Source: Pseudomonas lini (lineage in GTDB: Bacteria > Pseudomonadota > Gammaproteobacteria > Pseudomonadales > Pseudomonadaceae). From it: a stretch of 64,000 bases of DNA. The notes beneath the pieces were generated by a model, which was not told the DNA's origin, searched no databases, and worked only from the letters and a program-made list of their open reading frames with translations. Shown here piece by piece: positions 7,801 through 14,295 of this stretch. A program made the translations under genes and the position numbers. Location: assembly GCF_030812475.1 (NCBI RefSeq), contig NZ_JAUSSR010000002.1, positions 496,001 to 560,000 of the forward strand. The letters run 5' to 3'. The first letter of the stretch is position 1. Each line of letters begins with the position of its first letter.

Positions 7801-9664
7801 ACAGCACAAAAACTTGAGGCAGCTTTTCGTATTGCGGGGCAATGCGATTGAGGCACTCAGAGAAACGATCACGGCACGCCATGAGCAGCAACGGTCGATT
7901 ACGGCGCGGTCCAAGGTGCAATGGGACATCGCATTCGATAACTTCAATAGAGCATTCCGGGCCGAGTGGCCTTTGTCGCGCAGGCTCATCGACAAACAAA
8001 CCGAGCTGATGGAGGCCGACAGGACAAACGCCGTATACCGCCAGCATCGCGATGAAAGAGTCCTGCTCCCCTTCAAATATTGGGAACAGATCTATCTCTT
8101 TCTACAAGATGAAGGCCGCTACGTGAGTCAGTCCGAGCGTGGCGAAAGCTCCGCTGAGCTCCAGGCCCATGCTAATGATCAGTTGAATGCAGGCATCGCA
8201 ACCGCCTATGTGGAGGTCATCAACCAGACAAAGACTCGCTATGAGATAGAAACAAGGAAAACCGAGCCCGCGCAAGAAATAGAAAGAATCCTTCATGGGG
8301 CAGACCACATCCTGCGTAAAAAGCTATTGGACAGTGCGCCTTCCGCCAAATATATAACCGCCGAAACCGTGAAACAGAACGAATTGCTCTTGCTTATCGT
8401 ACTGGCGCTGGATCACGCCTGTGTTTCTCAAGAGCCGTCAGAGCGATACTTCGTTAATCAGATCTCCAACAGAGAAGTGCATCAAAGCATCATTGGGCAA
8501 ATGGAAATGCGCTCCAGCTCAGGTTACTCAACGACCGAGCAGATGGCCGTCTTCAAGGATGCTCTGGAGCACTACGAGCGTATGCAGAACGCCATCAATT
8601 CATTAACCGAAATGAATTCCGGTTGGGTGCGTGACGAATTTCGAACACCGTTTCTGGAGCACCTGAGAGAGGCCCGTACCAGCCTCGAAACACAACTGGC
8701 AGACTTGATCCTCAGTGACCGGGGCTTTGCCCCGACGCCAGCACCAGACAGACCCACCCATGTGAAACCCGCCACCAGAAAAGTCATCAAGACCCGCAAC
8801 AAGGGTAGCCGGGTGGGCGACTTGCGCCCACGCGAACCTGGGGATCCGGGCAGTTTTGTCGACATCAAAGACCCTATCACCGGTGAGACTGTCGCCACTT
8901 ACCTGGAACACGCCAGCGAAGGGTTTTGGCAAGAGGTGGTGACTGCGCGCCCGCCCGAGCCGGCTCCCGCACCTGCGGTTCGCTCATTGAAGAGCATCAA
9001 AACGGAAGCGGAGACGGTCATGGGCAAGCGCGCGGAAATTGAACGCAGTATTCGCTTTCAACAAAAAAAACTTCAAGATCCCAGCCGACGCGAAGGCGTC
9101 GATCCGCGAGATTGGGATGTCATGCTGACCCAGCATGCGGAAAAACTCGAAGCTCTGGCCGACGAAATCAAAGGCAACCATGCCGCGGATACAAACGCCG
9201 CCAAACTGGAGAGCACTTATCGTGACGAGGCGAAGGCCGTGAAACAACTGGCCTACCAGCTTTGCGGCGAGGGATACAAGCTACAGCGCCCCCAAGATTC
9301 CAATGTCGAATATCTGTGGGATCACGGCTTTGTCGATATCAACCTGGTCCGCAGTCGCATCCCTTTGAAGGCGGGTGACTACCTCACCGAGTATGCCGTG
9401 CGCGACAAAAACAAAATAAAAGAAGGGAAAAAGGGCGAGGAAAACGTCTTATGGTATGCACACTTCCATTATAAGGCCGCCGGCTCACCAAAATCCCCTC
9501 CTGAATTCGCTCATTTAAAGACGAAAGAGGAGCGCAAATTTACCCGCAAAGAACTGATCGAACGGGCCCGCAAGGACAACCGCGCGCTGGTCAATATGGA
9601 AAAAGCGGAAATCGAATTGTCCTTGGCTGAAAAACTTTTCCTGATACTTGAGCCATTGCCGTAA
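4817..9664 (+). CDS. Giant dermonecrotic-toxin-domain-type protein, 1615 residues
   Basis: A very large single-frame protein of the kind annotated in Pseudomonas as dermonecrotic toxin domain-containing (DUF6543-like); assignment is from overall recall, not a search. No signal peptide is visible. The N-terminal third is mixed alpha/beta. Hydrophobic stretches that could insert in a membrane lie at about residues 709-745 (LLFNTLVLPLVQGPAMLAGW) and 762-781. Residues about 930-1290 are highly charged and helical, probably coiled coil. A proline-rich linker follows near 1303-1320. The C-terminal domain (about 1490-1610) contains YLWDHGFVDI and VLWYAHFHY. No known catalytic motif was recognised. 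The ATG follows an aggaaaaagga ribosome site. It stands alone, with no obvious immunity gene or secretion gene beside it. Confidence 0.65.
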   Translation: MPDPNTLAISTLPSQLAAQAVHERFANRPALFSVVFNALRNRILEHYPTLEMDLRLVKLASPHPSGGWAFQLLSNVATRHVLNPQLLDLSPQRELPFYLTQKIPSRLRTSTPPYTIDMQVIAKIIDALPSTIHIYFQQALADYWSEADAQGNSRWQWLGEFLHGQMTAAAASRSDLTQTQRDMLSHIASSPQRLKRLSGSTPATFVYFIETTLTRSGKEVPLLTPDLLLVRDKHVLLYSVAGGIEAFDSIDAFGEAWGMRMQRQFEFDSMTWRRNEPDADVFEQQAALILNQQLEDLGTLTFQGPSERALEQRLEQLTDPALLFTKFPAASPALLQKVNNQLPEWLKQADAGDRFAYHRHLQDMAQVLKQNQGRSYNEGIKDIHSFSREALRKQMQTDHGDHDPDDVGLDFSVAAGYPGGAGVIDHVRMSLTELAPKNLAGKPKGTLSLSSKSGQSLPQWLDEDYLVGRRGLIQRVDIGTTYPQKIKDLLLSDTADARQRETLFARELKVRLPMQALEYKIRHQNGVSAKGYHHVKALLGETVADRTVDGQEIVMRPLALCRKSGATPDTVNNIFIIEPRDTNVGPHLLYRPLYADCLYEFPTRQALLDAIAAPGDLQNSVLTWLTDKARPIFDHGGIKEPHIVRFTLGDEFGPYEKPAPATLAGDEGATEWLQSLVNGQLLHDLFGSTARALVDLADRESVSNSESRWAIVLEGAWLLFNTLVLPLVQGPAMLAGWLVVLVSSLEQDVTGLDSDDPTTRELALIDLLLNTAMVLLHVAAPSNRTRQPLHEQAPLDNVLQLASWRRPAGLPHPQNPPVIRHGPVALPGEPPATGHTALDFSRSIASAKAGAKLLDALLAVNVPWPDTLPPPETSGALKGLYRIGDLWHASVGGLLFQVSVVPGFAEVYLVDPKHPDHPGFKLASDGQGHWRLDRGAKLAGGMEKERFQAWHDKHVDRINALRAEIGRLISEVVPLSAATESAWMALDTAGTIMDEQHKNLRQLFVLRGNAIEALRETITARHEQQRSITARSKVQWDIAFDNFNRAFRAEWPLSRRLIDKQTELMEADRTNAVYRQHRDERVLLPFKYWEQIYLFLQDEGRYVSQSERGESSAELQAHANDQLNAGIATAYVEVINQTKTRYEIETRKTEPAQEIERILHGADHILRKKLLDSAPSAKYITAETVKQNELLLLIVLALDHACVSQEPSERYFVNQISNREVHQSIIGQMEMRSSSGYSTTEQMAVFKDALEHYERMQNAINSLTEMNSGWVRDEFRTPFLEHLREARTSLETQLADLILSDRGFAPTPAPDRPTHVKPATRKVIKTRNKGSRVGDLRPREPGDPGSFVDIKDPITGETVATYLEHASEGFWQEVVTARPPEPAPAPAVRSLKSIKTEAETVMGKRAEIERSIRFQQKKLQDPSRREGVDPRDWDVMLTQHAEKLEALADEIKGNHAADTNAAKLESTYRDEAKAVKQLAYQLCGEGYKLQRPQDSNVEYLWDHGFVDINLVRSRIPLKAGDYLTEYAVRDKNKIKEGKKGEENVLWYAHFHYKAAGSPKSPPEFAHLKTKEERKFTRKELIERARKDNRALVNMEKAEIELSLAEKLFLILEPLP

Positions 9665-9671
9665 GCGAAAT

Positions 9672-9713
9672 AAAAAAAAAGCAGCCTGGGCATTAAGCCC
9701 GGGCTGCTTTTTT
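9672..9713. terminator. Bidirectional rho-independent terminator
   Basis: A 10 bp stem (gcagcctggg / cccgggctgc, one wobble) with a 7-base loop is flanked by a run of A on the left and T on the right. It can therefore end both the toxin-like gene on the plus strand and the RND gene converging from the right. Confidence 0.9.
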
Positions 9714-9724
9714 GCGCTTGCAGA

Positions 9725-12109
9725 TCAGTGAGCAAACAACGAATTGCCTTTCTGCCCCGCCAGTTTCTCCGGCTTGATCAGGAACCGCGCCAGCGCTGGC
9801 AGCAGCCACAGAGCGCCGAACATGTTCCACAGCAGCATGAAGGTCAGCATCAGACCCATGTCGGCCTGGAATTTGATCGCCGAGAAGATCCAGGTACACA
9901 CACCGATCGCCAGGCACAGGCCGGTGAACAGCACGGCTTTACCTGTGGACTTCAGCGTCTGGTAGTACGCCTCTTGCAACGGCAAACCGGCACGCAGGAA
10001 GCTTTCGAGGCGGCTGTAGATGTAGATGCCGTAGTCCACGCCGATCCCCACCCCGAGCGCCACCACTGGCAGGGTCGCCACTTTCACGCCGATGCCCATG
10101 AACGCCATCAGCGCGTTACCCAGCACCGAGGTCAGGACCAGCGGCAGCACGATGCACAGGGTCGCCGCCCAGGAACGGAAGGTGATCATGCACATGGTCG
10201 CGACGCAGATGTAGACGAGGATCAGGATGGTCAGCTCGGATTCCTTTATCACCTCGTTGGTGGCGGCCTCGATCCCGGCGTTACCGGCAGCGAGGATGAA
10301 CTCCAGGCCGTCCTTGTTGTTCTCCTTGGCGAACTCCTGCACCGCATGCACCGCGCGATCCAGGGTTTCGGCCTTGTGATCATTGAGGAATACGAGCACC
10401 GGTGCCAGGGAGCAGTTGTTGTTATACAAGCCGTCAGCGCGGGCGATGGAGTTGTTCAGCACGTCCGGGTTGCGTGACAGGGTTTCCCATTTCAGGTTGC
10501 CCTCGTTCATGCCCTTGATCATCTGCTTGGACACGGTCACCAGCGAGATCGCCGACTGCACGCCCTCGGTGTTCTGCATCTTCCACATCAGCTCGTCGAT
10601 CGGCGCCATGGCTTCGTAGCGCGAGCAGCCTTCGGATTTGGTCTTGACCATCACCACCAACACGTCGGAACTGGTGGAATAGTTACTGATGATGAAGTTG
10701 TTGTCCTGGTTGTAGCGCGAGTCCGGGCGCAGCTCCGGCGCACCCTGGTCGAGGTCACCGATTTTCAGGTTCTGGCTGTACCACAGGCCGCCACCGAAGG
10801 CGATCAGTGCCAGGGCAATGGACACCGGGGCGACTTTCGGGCTGGCGAAGTTCGACAGCAGGCGCCAGAACGGATGTTCGCGATGCGCGTCTTTCTTGCT
10901 GCGTTCAACTGCGCGTTTACTGATGCCGACGTAGGAAATTGCCACCGGCAGCAGGATCAGGTTGGTGAATACGATCACCGCGACGCCGATGGACGCGCCG
11001 ATCGCCAGTTCACGAATCACGCCGATATCGATGATCAACAGCGTGATGAAACCCACCGCATCCGCGAGGATCGCAATCATCCCCGGCAGGAACAGCTGGC
11101 GGAAAGTGCGGCGCGCCGCCGTCAGGGCGTTGTCCGCTTCGCTAGACTGCAAAGCGATGCCATTGATCTTCTGCACGCCGTGGGAAATACCGATGGCGAA
11201 GATCAGGAACGGCACCAGCATCGAATACGGGTCCAGCCCGAAACCGAAAAAGTGCATCAGGCCCAGCTGCCAGACCACGGCCACCAGGGTCGTGCTCAGC
11301 ACCGCCACGGTGCTGCGCATGCAGTTGGTGAACCAGTAAAGCAGGACCAGGGTAATGACGAACGCCACGCCGAAGAACATCACCACCATGACCAGGCCAT
11401 CGATCAGGTCGCCGACCTTCTTGGCGAAACCGACGATGTGGATCTGCACATTAGGATTCTGGGCTTCGAACTTGTCGCGGATCTTTTCTTCCAGCTCATG
11501 GGAGAACTTGCGGTAATCCAGTGCCAGCAGCGTGCCCTGGTCCTGCGGGTCCGGGTAGGATTCCAGCAGCGGGATGTCGACGATGCTCGATTTGAAATCG
11601 TTGGCCACCAGGCGCCCGACCTGCCCGGACTTGAGCACGTTGTTGCGCAGCAGGTCGAGGCTTTGCTGGGAACCGTTGTAGCTCTGGGGAATCACTTCAC
11701 CACCGGCGAAGCCCTCCTCCGTCACTTCGGTCCAGCGCACGCTCGGACTCCACAGCGACTTGAGGCCGGAACGGTCGACGCCGGAGATATAGAACACTTC
11801 GTCGTTGATCTGGCGCAGGGTCTCCATGTACTCCTTGGAGAAGATGTCGCCATCGGTGGCTTCGACCGAGATCCGCACGGTATTGCCCAGGTTCGCCAGA
11901 TCGTTGCGGTGCTCCATCATCTTTTGTATGAACGGATGATCGAGCGGGATCATTTTTTCGAAACTGGTGGACGGCCGGATCAGCGTCGCCTGCCAGAACA
12001 GGAAGACACTGACCAGCAGGCAGATGAAGATCACTGCCGGGCGGTTATTGAAAATCAGGCGCTCGAGGAACGTCGCCTTGTCGTGATGATGACTGCTCAA
12101 GGATGTCAT
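9725..12109 (-). CDS. RND-superfamily exporter (MMPL/HAE3 type)
   Basis: A 794-residue inner-membrane protein with the RND layout: one N-terminal helix (VIFICLLVSVFLFWQATLIR), a large periplasmic loop, five to six helices, a second large loop, then five more helices. The sequence GVGIGVDYGIYIYSRLE in the second bundle and FAIGISHGVQKI in the first are typical of HAE3/MMPL-like exporters. These are shorter than the AcrB-type drug pumps and are thought to export lipids or hydrophobic compounds. It follows the Ycf48-like gene by 28 bp on the same strand and is almost certainly co-transcribed with it. There is no adaptor or outer-membrane channel gene nearby. Substrate is unknown. Confidence 0.85.
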   Translation of the reverse strand: MTSLSSHHHDKATFLERLIFNNRPAVIFICLLVSVFLFWQATLIRPSTSFEKMIPLDHPFIQKMMEHRNDLANLGNTVRISVEATDGDIFSKEYMETLRQINDEVFYISGVDRSGLKSLWSPSVRWTEVTEEGFAGGEVIPQSYNGSQQSLDLLRNNVLKSGQVGRLVANDFKSSIVDIPLLESYPDPQDQGTLLALDYRKFSHELEEKIRDKFEAQNPNVQIHIVGFAKKVGDLIDGLVMVVMFFGVAFVITLVLLYWFTNCMRSTVAVLSTTLVAVVWQLGLMHFFGFGLDPYSMLVPFLIFAIGISHGVQKINGIALQSSEADNALTAARRTFRQLFLPGMIAILADAVGFITLLIIDIGVIRELAIGASIGVAVIVFTNLILLPVAISYVGISKRAVERSKKDAHREHPFWRLLSNFASPKVAPVSIALALIAFGGGLWYSQNLKIGDLDQGAPELRPDSRYNQDNNFIISNYSTSSDVLVVMVKTKSEGCSRYEAMAPIDELMWKMQNTEGVQSAISLVTVSKQMIKGMNEGNLKWETLSRNPDVLNNSIARADGLYNNNCSLAPVLVFLNDHKAETLDRAVHAVQEFAKENNKDGLEFILAAGNAGIEAATNEVIKESELTILILVYICVATMCMITFRSWAATLCIVLPLVLTSVLGNALMAFMGIGVKVATLPVVALGVGIGVDYGIYIYSRLESFLRAGLPLQEAYYQTLKSTGKAVLFTGLCLAIGVCTWIFSAIKFQADMGLMLTFMLLWNMFGALWLLPALARFLIKPEKLAGQKGNSLFAH

Positions 12110-12137
12110 AGACCCGCCTTCTTATTATGTGCCCGGC

Positions 12138-13211
12138 TCATTTGGACGCCCCGTTTTTTCCATTCTCTGCGCCGGCGCCGGTTGGCGAGGTGAGGCGAAT
12201 GCCGCCCTGTCCTGCCAGAATCAGATTGCCGTTGCCCGTCCCGGTGACGGCCGAAACGGAAATGCGATCCGGGCGATTGAACACGCTGAAGGTTTCGCCG
12301 TTGTCGTTGCTGCGGATCACCGAACCACCGTTGCCGACGATCACGATGGAGCCGTCATCGAGCAGCGTGGCCCCGGACAGGCCGAACTCGAGCGCGCCGC
12401 GAGCAGCCTGCAACCCGACCTTCTCCCAGGTGCTGCCGAAATCCGTGGAGCGATACAGATTGCCCCGTAGTCCGTAGGCCAGCAGGGTGTTGGGCTGAGC
12501 GGTGCCGATCACACCGAACAACGAGCCTTCATAGGGGCCTTCAAGTTTCTCCCAGGTCTGGCCACCATCGGCAGATCGGAACATGCTGCCCTGCTCGCCA
12601 ACGATGAACAGCCCGGCATCCTTGACGGCCGCGATGGCGTTGAGGTGGAACTGGTCTTCGTTATCCAGGCGGTCGCTGGCGTCTTCCCAGTGCTTGCCAC
12701 CGTCGGTGGTGGCCATCAAGGCACCGTAGGCGCCTACGGCAAAGCCACTGTTGACATCCTGGAACCAGACATCGAGCAGTGGCGATTCGCGGTTCAGGTC
12801 TTCAAACTGCCTGGTCCAGCTGACACCGCCGTCTTCGCTGGCAAGGATCTGCGCGTCATGGCCCACAGCCCAGCCGTGTTGGTCGTCGACGAAAAATACC
12901 GAGGTCAGCAGTTGCCGGGTCGGCACCTTGGCCTGGGTCCACGTTGTGCCCTGATCATCGGAATACAGGATGTGCCCGCGATCCCCGACCGCCACCAGGC
13001 GATTGCCCGCGTGCACGACATCGAGCATCAGGCTTTTGCTGGCCTTGGCGGATTCAACGGAATAGACCACATCGGATGCCGGTACCGCGGCGGCCAGAAC
13101 AGGCGCGGACAGCATGGCACAGCTCAACAGCGAGAGCGCTGTAGCCAGCAACGCGAATTTGCGAAGTGCCGGCGGGCGGCAGATACCCACACCCATGACA
13201 GGCTCACTCAT
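12138..13211 (-). CDS. Exported Ycf48/BNR-repeat beta-propeller protein
   Basis: A 357-residue protein with a hydrophobic export signal (about residues 16-41, ending VLAAAVPA) and at least five BNR-type repeats of the form SxDxGxTW (SDDQGTTW, SEDGGVSW, TTDGGKHW, SADGGQTW, STDFGSTW). These predict a periplasmic beta-propeller related to the photosystem II assembly factor Ycf48. In Pseudomonas such proteins are encoded next to RND exporters and are presumed to be accessory to them. It is the first gene of a two-gene operon with the exporter. A gggggaagg ribosome site precedes the ATG. The DUF1302 and DUF1329 genes that I recall often accompanying this pair are not present here. Confidence 0.8.
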   Translation of the reverse strand: MSEPVMGVGICRPPALRKFALLATALSLLSCAMLSAPVLAAAVPASDVVYSVESAKASKSLMLDVVHAGNRLVAVGDRGHILYSDDQGTTWTQAKVPTRQLLTSVFFVDDQHGWAVGHDAQILASEDGGVSWTRQFEDLNRESPLLDVWFQDVNSGFAVGAYGALMATTDGGKHWEDASDRLDNEDQFHLNAIAAVKDAGLFIVGEQGSMFRSADGGQTWEKLEGPYEGSLFGVIGTAQPNTLLAYGLRGNLYRSTDFGSTWEKVGLQAARGALEFGLSGATLLDDGSIVIVGNGGSVIRSNDNGETFSVFNRPDRISVSAVTGTGNGNLILAGQGGIRLTSPTGAGAENGKNGASK

Positions 13212-13340
13212 AGACCTTCCCCCATTATTATTGTTAGGTCGTTCAACCTTTCTGGGCGCCGCGAGGGGTGCATCGGGATTGCCTGTTCAGGCGCATGGTC
13301 CTGAAACCCGCAATCCAGAGCCCCTTCGGAAGCTGGCTTT

Positions 13341-13370
13341 ATCCTATCGGGGTTTGGAAAGGTCTGACAA
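13341..13370 (-). promoter_or_regulatory. Candidate sigma-70 promoter for the Ycf48-RND operon
   Basis: On the minus strand TTGTCA (13370-13365) and TAGGAT (13346-13341) are separated by 18 bp, about 130 bp upstream of the Ycf48-like start. The match is moderate. Confidence 0.35.
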
Positions 13371-13467
13371 TCGACGCCACGTTATGTTTTGTTAACCAGG
13401 GAGGGTTGGGGGGAGGATGAATGATGGGGTATCAGGTGGGGTGATTGGCGGGTGGTGGTTGGTTGGT

Positions 13468-14236
13468 GTACATATCCGTTGCTGCGGTAACGGCCGCTGA
13501 AGGTTCCGCTCTTACAGCGGGTCACTTGGAAAAGCGCCAAGTAACCAAGCGCTCTTGCCCCTTTCGTTCGGTGCCTCGCCTAGGCTCGGCATGCCCTCGC
13601 TCCGGTCCTGCTCCGTGGGCCCGCCGCCATCGGCCATCCATGGCCGGGGGCGGCTAACCCGGCATCCATGCCGGGTTGCCCACTGCGCAGAACCTCCACT
13701 CGGCCTCTCGATGGGACGGGCACCGCCAAAGCCAAAGCGAGGCGGCCTACCGGCCGGCCTATCCTTTGAAGCGTACGCGTCCCCCTGTAGGAGCGAGCTC
13801 GCTCGCGATGGACCCAAGAGCGCCGCGTTTAACCAGTAAACACGCGTTATCGTTAACGACCATCGCGAGCAAGCTAGCTCCTACAATGGATCGGCGTACA
13901 CCCGCGCTCTTCACCACTCATCAGGCCGAGCGTTAGCTCGCCTGCAGCTCTTGATCTTGATCCACCCGCCCCTTCGGGAGGCTGAGTGGAGGTGTTTATC
14001 CGGGGAGTGGCGCGCAGCGCCGTTCGACGCAGTCGAACACGCTGCATGTAGGTCGTAGCGAAGCAGACCGGAGGGCAGTGTCCCCGGATGAATACCGGAG
14101 CGAAGGAACCCCGAGCTTTAGCGAGGGGCCGGACGCCGGGGCGAGCCTTTTTGGGTACTTTTTTGGCGTTTGAAAAAAGTGCCTCGCCGTAAGGGCGAAA
14201 CCATAGGCGGCCGTTACCACACCAACGGATATGTAC
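13468..14236. repeat. Composite ~770 bp element with long imperfect inverted repeats
   Basis: The left end begins gtacatatccgttgctgcgg and the right end reads as its reverse complement (gtacatatccgttggtgtgg). About 31 of the first 33 bases agree. Weaker similarity continues for 140-150 bp inward, including gctcgccc-like, ctcgct and cttcgctccggt blocks. Each arm holds a short internal hairpin (acttgg/ccaagt on the left; actttttt/aaaaaagt on the right). A REPIN sits in the middle. No convincing gene is found inside. It occupies most of the 1.08 kb gap between the pepN stop and the Ycf48-like promoter. I recall similar arms scattered in P. fluorescens genomes, but this is unverified. Confidence 0.75.
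13786..13885. repeat. REPIN inside the composite element
   Basis: Inverted pair ctgtaggagcgagctcgctc and its complement ending ctcctaca at 13885. The spacer contains cgttatcgttaacga, also seen in the array at 33200-33290. It is near the centre of the inverted-repeat element. Confidence 0.9.
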
Positions 14237-14295
14237 TCAATCAGCGAGAGCTTGGTCGGCCCAAAGGCCGCCAAGATCAAGAAAAGAGTGCAGAA

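Noticed and set aside
13555..14280. Several 60-100-residue frames inside the composite repeat element
   Set aside because: They lack ribosome sites and motifs and overlap inverted repeats and a REPIN; they are better explained as non-coding repeat sequence.
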